Positions 16,847 to 25,431 of a stretch of 32,692 bases of DNA are shown in pieces. Below the pieces are notes generated by a model. That model searched no databases, was not told where the DNA came from, and saw only the letters and a program-made list of their open reading frames with translations. Positions within the stretch are counted from its first letter, which is position 1. Each line of letters opens with the position of its first letter. Source of the DNA: Kribbia dieselivorans NBRC 106261 (lineage in GTDB: Bacteria; Actinomycetota; Actinomycetes; Actinomycetales; Dermatophilaceae); NCBI RefSeq assembly GCF_001552435.1, contig NZ_BCRE01000024.1, forward strand, positions 1-32,692, read 5' to 3'. Made by a program: the position numbers and the translations under genes.

Positions 16847-18052
16847 ATGAACAACGACAATTCCGACACCACCGAGGGAGCCCTGACGGGGCTTCGGGTC
16901 ATCGACCTCTCTCGTGTGCTGGCCGGCCCGCTGTGCGGTCAGATGCTCGCCGACCACGGGGCCGACGTCGTCAAGGTGGAACCACCGAACGGTGACGAGA
17001 CGCGTTGGTGGGGACCGCCGTTCGTTCGGGAGGACCACGCGGCATACTTCGACCAGCTCAATCGAAACAAGCGGAACATCTCCGTCGACCTGCGGACGGA
17101 GACCGGTCAGACGCTGCTCAGGAGGATGCTCGCGGACGCCGATGTGCTCCTGGAGAACTTCAAGGCAGGCACGTTGGCCCGGTGGGGTCTGAGCGATGAC
17201 GTCATCCGCGAGGAGTTCCCGCAGCTGATCCACTGCCGCATCACGGGATACGGCGTCGACGGACCACTCGGCGGAGCACCGGGGTATGACGCTGTGCTGC
17301 AGGCGCTTTCGGGGCTGATGAGCATCAACGGCGAGGCTCACGGGCCGGACATGCGCATCGGGATTCCTATCGTGGACGTCATCACCGGACTCAACGCGAT
17401 GAACGGGATCCTGCTCGCCTTGCAGGCTCGGGCTCGCAGTGGCCAGGGGCAGTTGGTCGACCTGGCCCTTCTCGACAACGCCATGTCGATCCTCATCCCT
17501 CACGCCGGGAAGTGGTTCGCCACGGGCGTCACCCCCGAGCGCACGGGAGTGGCTCACCCGACGATCGCCCCGTACGAGACCTTCCAGTGCGCCGACGGTC
17601 CCTTCTTCATCGGAGCGGGCAACGACCGGCAATTCCGTGCGCTCACCGAGGTCCTGGGGGCCCCGGAGATCGGCGACGACGAACGGTTTGCGCGCAACGA
17701 GGATCGACTCAACAACTCACCCGAACTCCGCGCTCGACTCGGCGCGCTGACAAAGACGTGGCTTCGCGACGATCTTTCGGCGGCCTTGCGCGCAGCCGGT
17801 GTGCCAGCCGGTTCCGTGAACACCGTGGGAGAAGCCCTCGACATGCCACAGGTGCATCACCGCAACATGGTTGTGAAGGCTCCCGGTTACCGCGGCGTCG
17901 GGATCCCCGTCAAGCTCAGCGCCACCCCCGGTCAGGTCAACTTCGGCCCAAGGACCCGCGGCGCCGACAACGCGGAGGTACTTCGTGAGATCGGCTACGA
18001 CGACGACGCACTTGCCGTCCTTCGCAAGGACAAGGTGATCAGCGAGGCGTGA
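16847..18052 (+). CDS. CaiB/BaiF family (class III) CoA-transferase
   Basis: This 401-aa class III CoA-transferase moves CoA between carboxylic acids. The N-terminal signature is GLRVIDLSRVLAGPLCGQMLADHGADVVKVE-like, given here as residues 15-45. A conserved aspartate in PIVDVITG (Asp177) matches the catalytic Asp of formyl-CoA transferase. The C-terminal domain has GVPAGSVN and QVHHRNM, as in the family. ATG 16847 has AAGGA five bases upstream. The partner acyl-CoA enzymes are not in the window, so the acid it activates is unknown. It lies after dctPQM-IclR-MFS and probably activates the imported acid. Confidence 0.92.
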   Translation: MNNDNSDTTEGALTGLRVIDLSRVLAGPLCGQMLADHGADVVKVEPPNGDETRWWGPPFVREDHAAYFDQLNRNKRNISVDLRTETGQTLLRRMLADADVLLENFKAGTLARWGLSDDVIREEFPQLIHCRITGYGVDGPLGGAPGYDAVLQALSGLMSINGEAHGPDMRIGIPIVDVITGLNAMNGILLALQARARSGQGQLVDLALLDNAMSILIPHAGKWFATGVTPERTGVAHPTIAPYETFQCADGPFFIGAGNDRQFRALTEVLGAPEIGDDERFARNEDRLNNSPELRARLGALTKTWLRDDLSAALRAAGVPAGSVNTVGEALDMPQVHHRNMVVKAPGYRGVGIPVKLSATPGQVNFGPRTRGADNAEVLREIGYDDDALAVLRKDKVISEA

Positions 18053-18111
18053 CCGACCCCGGACTGCGTCAACCACGTGCGGGGTGGCGGCGTTTGGGCA
18101 AGAGTGGAGAC

Positions 18112-18582
18112 ATGCTGCTGTCAGACGACATGGCCCGGTGGATGTATCGCGGCGCCGGGCCGAACGCCGTCGCCCGGGTCCTCAACGGTCTGTGGTCGAA
18201 GATCGGCGCTTCCGGTGTCACCCGCGGCGTCGTGACCCGACTGGAGGTGCGCGGCCGCACCTCCGGCGACCCCGTCACCTTTCCCTTGATGCCGGTCCGG
18301 GTGGACGGTGAGTTCTACCTCGTGGCCATGCTCGGCGAGCGGGCCCAGTGGGTCAAGAACGTCCGGGCCGCCGACGGGCACGCGGTGCTCATCAGCGGTC
18401 GGCGCCGCCCGGTGCACCTCGTGGAAGTGCCATCGTCGCAGCGGGCACCGATCATCAAGGCCTTCCTGCGGCGAGCGCCGGGCGGCCGCCCGCACATCCC
18501 CGTGGACAAGGAAGCGCCGCTGGCCGACTTCGAGCCCATCGCCTACCAGATCCCGGTCTTCCGGGTGACATCCCCCGAGTAG
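18112..18582 (+). CDS. nitroreductase/quinone reductase family, deazaflavin (F420)-dependent type
   Basis: This small protein has a split beta-barrel of the Ddn-like family, which uses F420H2 to reduce quinones or nitro compounds. The pattern RLEVRGRTSGDPVTFPL then FYLVAMLGERAQWVKNVRAA matches the cofactor-binding core. The tail has DFEPIAYQIPVFRV. Two starts are possible. ATG 18112 (156 aa) begins close to the conserved region and has GGAG upstream. GTG 18049 (177 aa) overlaps the CoA-transferase stop (GTGA). I favour 18112. Whether it serves the upstream locus or is independent cannot be told. Cofactor choice is inferred from family. Confidence 0.78.
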   Translation: MLLSDDMARWMYRGAGPNAVARVLNGLWSKIGASGVTRGVVTRLEVRGRTSGDPVTFPLMPVRVDGEFYLVAMLGERAQWVKNVRAADGHAVLISGRRRPVHLVEVPSSQRAPIIKAFLRRAPGGRPHIPVDKEAPLADFEPIAYQIPVFRVTSPE

Positions 18583-18585
18583 GGT
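18580..18585 (+). promoter_or_regulatory. -10 hexamer of the ABC exporter operon
   Basis: TAGGGT begins with the stop codon of the previous gene and ends seven bases before the GTG at 18593. This would allow a leaderless transcript. AGGG could instead act as a Shine-Dalgarno for coupled translation. Confidence 0.35.
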
Positions 18586-18592
18586 CGAATCC

Positions 18593-19495
18593 GTGAGCAC
18601 CGCAATCGACATCCGCGGACTACACAAGTCCTTCGGGCACACGCACGCACTCAACGGCCTGGACCTCAGCGTCGAACACGGCGAGGTCCACGGCTTCCTG
18701 GGGCCCAACGGCTCCGGCAAGTCCACGACGCTCCGCCTGTTGCTCGGCCTGCTGCGCAAGGACTCGGGCGAGATGCGCCTGCTCGACGGCGACCCGTGGA
18801 CCGACGCCGAACGTCTGCACCGACAACTGGCGTATGTCCCCGGAGATGTCTCCCTCTGGCCCAACCTCACCGGCGGTGAGGTCATCGATCTGCTCGGTCG
18901 GATGCGCGGCGGCCTGGTCGAGTCAAAACGCGCGGACCTCATCGAGCGATTCGACCTCGACCCGACCAAGAAGGCCCGCACGTACTCCAAGGGCAACCGT
19001 CAGAAGGTCGCGCTCGTGGCCGCCCTGGCCAGTGACGTCCCGCTGCTCCTCCTCGACGAGCCCACGGCCGGCCTCGACCCACTCATGGAGGCCACGTTCC
19101 GCGACGTGGTGGCGGAGTCCACCGCGGATGACGGCCGGACGGTGCTGTTGAGCAGCCACATCCTCAGCGAGATCGAACACCTCTGCAAACGGATCACGAT
19201 CATCAGGGACGGACGCGCCGTGCGCACCGGGTCGCTCACCGACCTGCGCCACCTCTCGCGCACCCACATCGAGGCCCAAACCGACACCGTCGCCGTCGGG
19301 CTGGAGACGATGCCCGGCGTGCACGACCTCGTCACCGACGGCACGCACGTCAGCCTGCGCGCGGACCCGGACGCCATCGACGACGTCATGCGCCTTCTCG
19401 CTGCCGCGAACATCACCGCCCTGACCGCCTCACCGCCCTCCCTCGAGGACCTCTTCATGGGGATCTACGAGAGCGCGGGCAGCGAATCCCGATGA
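18593..19495 (+). CDS. ABC exporter ATPase subunit
   Basis: This 300-aa ABC ATPase has Walker A GPNGSGKST at 37-45 and signature YSKGNRQK at 132-139, a variant of LSGGQ found in antibiotic-type exporters. Walker B is LLLLDEP at 152-158 and the H-loop is His190. A roughly 90-residue C-terminal part follows. It powers the permease encoded by the next gene (ATGA overlap). Family knowledge suggests export of a hydrophobic or antibiotic-like compound, or a role in resistance; the substrate is not known. Confidence 0.93.
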   Translation: MSTAIDIRGLHKSFGHTHALNGLDLSVEHGEVHGFLGPNGSGKSTTLRLLLGLLRKDSGEMRLLDGDPWTDAERLHRQLAYVPGDVSLWPNLTGGEVIDLLGRMRGGLVESKRADLIERFDLDPTKKARTYSKGNRQKVALVAALASDVPLLLLDEPTAGLDPLMEATFRDVVAESTADDGRTVLLSSHILSEIEHLCKRITIIRDGRAVRTGSLTDLRHLSRTHIEAQTDTVAVGLETMPGVHDLVTDGTHVSLRADPDAIDDVMRLLAAANITALTASPPSLEDLFMGIYESAGSESR

Positions 19496-21087
19496 GTTCC
19501 CTGACCAGCACCGGCCACCTCATTCGCCTGGCGCTGCGCCGCGACCGCGTCGTGATCCCCCTGGTGGCGGTGGCGGCCGCGGTCGTAGCCGGGTTCAGCG
19601 CGAAGGCCGTCTACGACCTCTACCCCTCGGGTACGGCCATGGAGGGACTCGTCGCCACCTACGCGAACCCCGCCACGCGCGCCATCTACGGCCACCTCCC
19701 CACACCGGCGACGCTCGACACCATCGCCACCTTCGAGATCAGCACGCTGGGTGCGCTGGCCTGCGCCGTCCTGGCCTACGGTCTGGTGCGCCGGCATACC
19801 CGCACCGACGAGGAGGCCGGACGGCTGGAGTTGCTCGGCGCCACGGTGATGGGCCGTCTCGCCCCGCTGACGGCCGCGCTGACCGTGGCCCTCGGAGCGG
19901 TGCTGCTCACGACGGTGATGGGTGTGGCCGCAATCCTGTGGGGTGGCGTGCCGGCCGGCACCGGCACGATCGCGTTCGCGCTGTACTGGCTCGGCCCCGG
20001 ATTGGTGTGGGCCGGCGTCGGAGCGGTTGCGGGTCAGGTCTCGGAGACGTCGCGGGGGGCTGGTGGCATCTCCCTCGCTCTCCTGGGCGTGGCCTTCCTC
20101 GTGCGTGCCATCGGTTCGCTCAGCACGTCATTAAGCTGGCTGTTGTGGCTGACCCCCTTCGGGTGGAGCGATAAGTTGTCCGTCTATGGGGCCAATCGCC
20201 TCTGGCCGTTCGCGATCTCGCTCACGGTCGGAGCGGTGCTCATCACCACGGCGTACATCCTCCAGGCCCGTCGCGATCACGGCTCCGGTCTGATCCAACC
20301 CACCCCTGGTCCACCTCGGGCCAACGCGGGTCTCGCCGGCCCGTTCGGGTTGCTGTGGCGCTCCCTTCGCCCCTCCCTGCTTGGGTGGTCGATCGCCTTC
20401 GCCATCCTCGGCATCGGACTGGGCACCCTGCGCACGTCGGTGGACGACATGCTCAGCGACCCGACCATCCGCGACCTCGTCACACAAATGGCCGGTGGCC
20501 AGCTTGACTCACTCGTGAATCTCTACTTCTCGGTCATGCTGACGATGGTCGGGCTCGTGGCCGCGGCATTCGGTCTCACCACGGTGCTCCGCCTGCACAG
20601 CGCCGAGGAGGCCGGCCACGCCGAGCTCCTGCTGTCCACCGCCGCCAGCCGCACACGATTCTTCCTGGCTCACCTCATCCCTGCGGCCTTGGGAACGCTC
20701 GTCCTCCTCGTGGTTTTCGGAGCGTCGATCGGGGCCTCGGCGAGCATGATCGATGGCGACTGGTCGTGGCTGTCGACCCTGCTCCTGGCCAGCTTGGCTC
20801 AGGCGCCGGCGTTGCTGGTCGTCGTCGGCGTGGCGGCCCTCGCCATGGGGATCCATTCGGACCTGGCACCGTTCGTCTGGGCGTACTACGCACTGGTCGC
20901 GGTGCTCTCGTGGATGGGTGCGGCCTTGCGTCTGCCGCAGTGGATCATCGACTTCTCGCCCTTCGCGCACAGCCCGCACCTGCCCGGTGGTGAGGCGGGG
21001 TGGACCAGCATGGCGGTCATGTCGGCCATCGCGCTGGCGCTGGCGCTCGCCGGGTGGTGGCGCTACACGCGCCGCGACGTCGGCTGA
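19492..21087 (+). CDS. ABC-2-like exporter permease
   Basis: This 531-aa permease has two homologous membrane halves (about residues 1-260 and 275-531), each with about six hydrophobic segments. Both halves repeat the pattern of an ABC-2 domain: RHTRTDEEAGRLELLGATVMGR in the first and RLHSAEEAGHAELLLSTAASR in the second. Such fused permeases are annotated as exporters of polyketide antibiotics, but only by family. The start overlaps the ATPase stop (ATGA). It is convergent with the glycosyltransferase at 21097, with only nine bases between. Confidence 0.88.
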   Translation: MSSLTSTGHLIRLALRRDRVVIPLVAVAAAVVAGFSAKAVYDLYPSGTAMEGLVATYANPATRAIYGHLPTPATLDTIATFEISTLGALACAVLAYGLVRRHTRTDEEAGRLELLGATVMGRLAPLTAALTVALGAVLLTTVMGVAAILWGGVPAGTGTIAFALYWLGPGLVWAGVGAVAGQVSETSRGAGGISLALLGVAFLVRAIGSLSTSLSWLLWLTPFGWSDKLSVYGANRLWPFAISLTVGAVLITTAYILQARRDHGSGLIQPTPGPPRANAGLAGPFGLLWRSLRPSLLGWSIAFAILGIGLGTLRTSVDDMLSDPTIRDLVTQMAGGQLDSLVNLYFSVMLTMVGLVAAAFGLTTVLRLHSAEEAGHAELLLSTAASRTRFFLAHLIPAALGTLVLLVVFGASIGASASMIDGDWSWLSTLLLASLAQAPALLVVVGVAALAMGIHSDLAPFVWAYYALVAVLSWMGAALRLPQWIIDFSPFAHSPHLPGGEAGWTSMAVMSAIALALALAGWWRYTRRDVG

Positions 21088-21096
21088 AGGTCGAAC

Positions 21097-22113
21097 TCAA
21101 CGACGCTTTCGTGCTTCGGGGTCGCCAAACATGGCCATCTTCAGTGCCACGCCGGCCCCGACAGCCGTTCCCGCGGTGTGCACTGCTGCTCGAAGCACGC
21201 CACCGCCCGCAGTCCGGAAACGAAGTTTGAACGGCTGATCGCCCCGAAGCCGCAGCGCGTCATAGGCGAGTTTCAGGTCCTCACGCACCGACTCCGCGAC
21301 GACCTTCACGTTGTTCTGCGCGTGTGAGTCACGCAGGCCCAGATTGTGCGCCAGCAGGACCATGTGGTTACGGGCGCCGTAATACTTGTAGCGTGTGTCG
21401 AAGCGATGGCCCTTGGCGTACGTGCCTCCGACGTGACGCACCACCGCATTCGGTGTGTAGATGATGCGGTAACCAGCCTTCCGCAGTCGAAGTGCGATGT
21501 CGGTTTCCTCCCGGAGACAGGTGCCGGGGTAGTGGTCGTGGATGCCCCCCAATTCGTCCACTGCAGACCGGAGGACGGACATGTTGGCCCCCAGAAGGTG
21601 GTCCACGTCGACATCTGTTTCCGTGATGGCGGCGAAGTTTCCGGTCAGGATTCCGTTGGGCAGCAACTTCCCTACCTCATCAACACCCTCCTGCTCCTCG
21701 CCAGGCACGCCATTTCGGGCCCGGCCTCCGACCGCACCCACTCCAGGCTGGTAACGCTTGAGCAACTCCTCCAGCCAGTCGGGTTCCGCGTAGGCATCAT
21801 CATCGATGAAGGCCACGACCTCGCCCTTCGTCAGCTCCATACCGATTGCGCGGGAAGTCGCCGTGTGACCTCGTCCAAGGTCATTGCGTGTGTAGATCAC
21901 TCCGGGAAACTCCGCGGCGGCGAGGGCGGTGCGATGGTCAGGAGAAGCGTCAATCACGACAATCTCGTGGGGCGCAACCGACTGCTTCGCCAAATGCTCC
22001 AAGCACTCACGTACATGGTCAGGTCGGTTGTAGGTGGCAATGACGACGGTCACGCTCAGGCCGGGCCATTGCCCGCCTTGCGGATCAGTGCGCGGCAGCG
22101 GAGTGGAGGACAT
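21097..22113 (-). CDS. glycosyltransferase family 2
   Basis: This 338-aa GT-A inverting transferase uses a nucleotide sugar and metal. It opens with VTVVIATYNR (21-30), then the metal-binding IDDD at 103-106, and REETDIALRLRKAG further on as the catalytic acidic region. A C-terminal hydrophobic helix near residues 305-330 may hold it to the membrane. Its start lies 29 bases inside the end of the upstream gene (22085) on the same strand, so the two are coupled. It belongs to the surface polysaccharide locus; donor and acceptor are unknown. Confidence 0.9.
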   Translation of the reverse strand: MSSTPLPRTDPQGGQWPGLSVTVVIATYNRPDHVRECLEHLAKQSVAPHEIVVIDASPDHRTALAAAEFPGVIYTRNDLGRGHTATSRAIGMELTKGEVVAFIDDDAYAEPDWLEELLKRYQPGVGAVGGRARNGVPGEEQEGVDEVGKLLPNGILTGNFAAITETDVDVDHLLGANMSVLRSAVDELGGIHDHYPGTCLREETDIALRLRKAGYRIIYTPNAVVRHVGGTYAKGHRFDTRYKYYGARNHMVLLAHNLGLRDSHAQNNVKVVAESVREDLKLAYDALRLRGDQPFKLRFRTAGGGVLRAAVHTAGTAVGAGVALKMAMFGDPEARKRR

Positions 22114-23248
22114 TGCGGTAGACCTCTCCCAGTCGGGGTGATTGGACGTCGGCGGAATAGATGGTGCGGAAGCGGCGTGTGGCCGCGTGGGACGCAGTCA
22201 GCCACATGTCCGGGTCAAGCAGTTCCTTGACTGCTGCGGCAATGGCGGTTGGGTCGCGCTCTACAACCCGACCGGCATCAGCGCCCACCAGGTCAGGCAG
22301 GCCAGGCAGGTTGGACACAACGGCCGGGATGCCGGCCGCCAACGGTTCCAGGGTGCTGAACGGCACCCCGGTGTCGAAGGCCGAGGGGTACACAAGAATG
22401 TCGATGGACGGGTAGATCTCCCTAAGCAGTCGCCCTCGATCGACAAGTGGAAGCCATTCGATTCCCTGCGAGGACAGCCATGACGCGTCGTGTCGGGGCT
22501 CGGAACCGACGATGAGCAATTCAAGGTCAGGAAAGTCCAATCGCAGCCGCCGGTGTGCTTCGACAACCAGCGGGCCACCCTTGGCGTCAAAGTCCTTCGC
22601 CACGAATCCCAGCCGTCGCGGAGTACGCGCCGCCTGTTCAGGGGCTGCGGGATACGCCAAGAAGTTCGGGATGATCTCAATGAGGGCTGGGTCCCAGCCT
22701 CGCGTCACCAGATGCTCGCGAAGATCCTCGTTGGGTGCGACGTAACGCGCGATTGATCCCGAACGCATGGCGCAGATCGTCGCCCCGGACCATGCGCCGA
22801 TGGCTGCGTCGATCGCGTTGGCCACGCGGATACGGCGTGGACTCCAATGCCACGCATTGGCGTAGACCCACTCCATCGGTCCGCCCCCGGTCATGACAAT
22901 TGGGGGGTGCTGTCCAAGGAACCGCGTGTGAAAGACATGCACATGGATAAGGTCGAACGCTCCTGGCTCCACCTCGAAGAGTCGAACCGGCTCACGATAG
23001 GCAAGCCCGGAACTGCGAAGCGCGTACTCCCCCTTCCGCAGGACTGCCACCCCCAACGCGCGGAGCCGTCGACGACCAGCCTGTACGTCGGCGTGCGTGC
23101 CAACTTCTCGCAGCAGCCCACGGCGAAGTGCCTCGTCGTAAGTCACGTACGTCACACCGGGCGGAGGTGACGCAAGCAATTGCTCGGTGAAGGTCACGTC
23201 CCCAGACAACGGGTCGAGACCGCGCACTGGCGAAACCAACAAGACCAT
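22085..23248 (-). CDS. glycosyltransferase family 4-like
   Basis: This 387-aa GT-B retaining-type transferase has a GT4 nucleotide-sugar region, SAFDTGVPFSTLEPLAAGIP, then VVSNLPGLPDLV. The N-terminal half has a DLIHVHVFHT strand typical of acceptor domains. Start ATG 23248 (MVLLVSPVRG) is chosen because AGAAGG lies seven bases upstream and the protein then begins like the family. The frame is open to 23326, which would add 26 charged residues. It is the first gene of the leftward pair 22085/21097 and is divergent from 23558. Specificity unknown. Confidence 0.88.
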   Translation of the reverse strand: MVLLVSPVRGLDPLSGDVTFTEQLLASPPPGVTYVTYDEALRRGLLREVGTHADVQAGRRRLRALGVAVLRKGEYALRSSGLAYREPVRLFEVEPGAFDLIHVHVFHTRFLGQHPPIVMTGGGPMEWVYANAWHWSPRRIRVANAIDAAIGAWSGATICAMRSGSIARYVAPNEDLREHLVTRGWDPALIEIIPNFLAYPAAPEQAARTPRRLGFVAKDFDAKGGPLVVEAHRRLRLDFPDLELLIVGSEPRHDASWLSSQGIEWLPLVDRGRLLREIYPSIDILVYPSAFDTGVPFSTLEPLAAGIPAVVSNLPGLPDLVGADAGRVVERDPTAIAAAVKELLDPDMWLTASHAATRRFRTIYSADVQSPRLGEVYRNVLHSAAAH

Positions 23249-23557
23249 CAACGGCCTTCTCCGTTCCGAATCGCTCTCCACGTCCCCCGCCGTCTTATCG
23301 TGTGGTCTGGCATTGACTCGTAGCACGAGCGGATTCTGGTGTCAGCCAGCGGCACCGTAGGAAGGATACCCAACCTTTCGAACGCCAGCGATCCGAAGAT
23401 CCTTCGGCACTGGCGGCACAACGAGCTGGACTCTCGGTTCGCGTCTCATGAACGGGTCTGGCTTCAGCTGCCTATCCCAGCCCATGTGAGACTGGACCGA
23501 GACTGCCTGGGGTGGCGATCCGGCCCGCCTCATTCGTCGAGACGAGGGGAGACATCC
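23249..23557. promoter_or_regulatory. 309-base divergent intergenic region with structured leader
   Basis: This is the only gene-free stretch over 300 bases. The open frame through it has codons rare in the neighbours (ATA, AGG, AGA, GTA), so it is unlikely to be coding. It holds a TTGACT hexamer (23313-23318) without a clear -10 and two stem-loops on the plus strand. Stem-loop 1 has arms 23383-23388/23410-23415 and 23393-23398/23402-23407. Stem-loop 2 has arms 23432-23438/23496-23502, 23443-23448/23487-23492 and 23454-23461/23477-23483. A CCTC/GAGG pair (23528-23531/23544-23547) could cover the Shine-Dalgarno of the 23558 gene. Confidence 0.5.
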
Positions 23558-24520
23558 GTGCGCGTGATTGTGTCCGTACCCTGGACATGGCAGTTCGGAG
23601 GGCCTGACCCTGACGTTGCGGCTGGGCTGTCCGCGGACGTCCGAGCTCGCCGGAAGGACTGGGAGGTTGGGCGCAGGCGTGCCGCCTTCAACTTCTTGCG
23701 TGACGCATACCACCTTGCGCGCGCAGCTCGACACGCCGGCGCTGTCGTCATATGCACTTTGGGCATCGAGGTAGGCCTCGCGGCGCTCCTGATCAAGGTC
23801 TTGTCGCCAAGAACCAAGGTCGTCGTCTTCGACTTCTTGGCCCCTCGCAGGCAGTTTCCACGCGCACTGGGTCAATTGATCCTTCGCGCGGTCGACACCT
23901 TCTTGGTGATTCGAACTGGTGATCAAGGCATGCTCCACCGACGGTTCGCCGTCAAAGGAGACCGGATACGGTTCATTCGATGGCCTGTCAGGACGGAGGT
24001 GACGAAGCTGCCCACCGCTGACGAGGGGTACATCTATGCTGCAGGCTGGGCACACCGGGACTGGGACACCCTGTTGAGGGCGTTGGTTGAGGTCGATCTT
24101 CCCGCCATTCTTGCCCCCGGCCACCCCCTGACCCCCATCGGCTCCTCAGCGGACCGAGTTCAGATCATCGATATGCCCGCACCCGAGGACGGACGGGCTC
24201 TCGCTTCGAAGGCCGCCGCTATTGCAGTGGTCATGTCGCCGACCGACCTGCCGTCCGGACCGCTGGTCCTCCTCGATGCGCTTGGCATGGGCAAGGCTGT
24301 TGTCACGACGAGGGTCAACGGAACGCAGGACTACGTGACCGACCGCGAGAATGCATTGGTCGTCCCGCCTGGTGATCCCACCGCCCTCGCTCAGGCACTG
24401 CGCCGTGTGGCGGACGACCAGGGGTTACGCGCCGCACTCGGCAGCAACGCGCGTCAGCGCGTCTTGGCAGACCACTCGGTCCACGCCTTCTGGAAGGAGC
24501 TTCTGACCTCATGCCGCTGA
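23558..24520 (+). CDS. glycosyltransferase, GT4-like
   Basis: This 320-aa GT-B-type transferase is shorter than most GT4 proteins, mainly in the N-terminal half. The donor domain has the retaining signature PSGPLVLLDALGMGKAVV followed by TRVNGTQDYV and ALVVPPGDP. No EX7E is obvious in canonical form; PSGPLVLLDALG takes its place, with Glu replaced. GTG 23558 is chosen for its GAGGGGAG six bases upstream. The longer frame to 23339 covers the structured leader and has atypical codons. It overlaps the next gene by 10 bases, so 23558-26492 is one operon of three genes. Confidence 0.83.
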   Translation: MRVIVSVPWTWQFGGPDPDVAAGLSADVRARRKDWEVGRRRAAFNFLRDAYHLARAARHAGAVVICTLGIEVGLAALLIKVLSPRTKVVVFDFLAPRRQFPRALGQLILRAVDTFLVIRTGDQGMLHRRFAVKGDRIRFIRWPVRTEVTKLPTADEGYIYAAGWAHRDWDTLLRALVEVDLPAILAPGHPLTPIGSSADRVQIIDMPAPEDGRALASKAAAIAVVMSPTDLPSGPLVLLDALGMGKAVVTTRVNGTQDYVTDRENALVVPPGDPTALAQALRRVADDQGLRAALGSNARQRVLADHSVHAFWKELLTSCR

Positions 24521-25431
24521 TCTCGGTGATCTTGCCTGTCAGGGACGGCAGCAGAACGCTCGGAACGGCCGTTCGGTCGACCCTGCGGAGCATGCCCAAG
24601 GACGCAGAACTGCTCATCTTGGACGATGGCTCGGTGGACCACCCCGAACGGCTCGTCGAAGAGGTCAGCGACGCGCGCATCCGCATGCTCAGGAACGACC
24701 GAAGCGTTGGTGTCGGAGCGGGTCTGCAGCAATTGTTGGACGCCACCGACAGCCGGTACGTGTTCCGTATGGACGCTGACGATGTGTGCCTGCCAGGACG
24801 CTTCCATGCTCAGCTCGCAGCCTTGGACGGCGCTGACTTGGCCTTCACGCCGATCATCAAGTTCAAGGACGGATCACGGGTTCTCCGTCCCGGCCTTCCT
24901 CTGCCCATCACGGCAGAGGCCATGCCCCTCCATCTATTGGTCCACAATCCCCTCTGCCACCCCACCATGGCTGCCCGCCGCGAGGCCTTGGCGACGGCCG
25001 GAGGCTACCGCGGGGTGCAAGCGGAAGATCACGACCTGTGGCTCCGCTCGCTGAGGACGGGGCTTCGTTTGGTCCGGACCTCCGTGCCCGCGCTCGCCTA
25101 TCGCTCTCACGCCCAGCAGATCTCCACCGAGGATGGGTTCATCCAACGTGCCCACGCGAACCCCCTTCTACGGGACGCATACCGCGAGTTCGTCACGGAG
25201 GTATTCAAGGTCGACGCGACGTGGCTCGACACCTTGTGGTCAGGGGAATCTGGCACACCACGGATGAAAACGGATCTGAGTCCCCTGAAGCTGCTGTTGG
25301 AGGACCACGCGCGGAAGCTTCCCCTCATCCAACGAATCATCCTGGGTCGGACCACACGTCTTCTCTCGCAACGCGTCGAGGTGGCGGCCGCCCACACTCA
25401 CACGCCAACGGCAGAGGAGAAACTTGGATGA
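24511..25431 (+). CDS. glycosyltransferase family 2
   Basis: This 306-aa GT-A transferase begins directly with the fold (ISVILPVRDG, 4-13). It shows DDGS at 38-41 and the metal motif MDADD at 87-91. The downstream catalytic region is AEDHDLWLRSLRTG. The C-terminal 60 residues are basic and likely peripheral. The start overlaps the previous gene by 10 bases and the stop overlaps the pyruvyl transferase start (ATGA). It probably adds one sugar to the repeat unit of the surface polymer; donor unknown. Confidence 0.9.
   Translation: MPLISVILPVRDGSRTLGTAVRSTLRSMPKDAELLILDDGSVDHPERLVEEVSDARIRMLRNDRSVGVGAGLQQLLDATDSRYVFRMDADDVCLPGRFHAQLAALDGADLAFTPIIKFKDGSRVLRPGLPLPITAEAMPLHLLVHNPLCHPTMAARREALATAGGYRGVQAEDHDLWLRSLRTGLRLVRTSVPALAYRSHAQQISTEDGFIQRAHANPLLRDAYREFVTEVFKVDATWLDTLWSGESGTPRMKTDLSPLKLLLEDHARKLPLIQRIILGRTTRLLSQRVEVAAAHTHTPTAEEKLG

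Noticed and set aside
23339-23557. N-terminal extension of the 23558 glycosyltransferase
   Set aside because: The extension has rare codons, no family match and spans the stem-loops; GTG 23558 has a strong Shine-Dalgarno.
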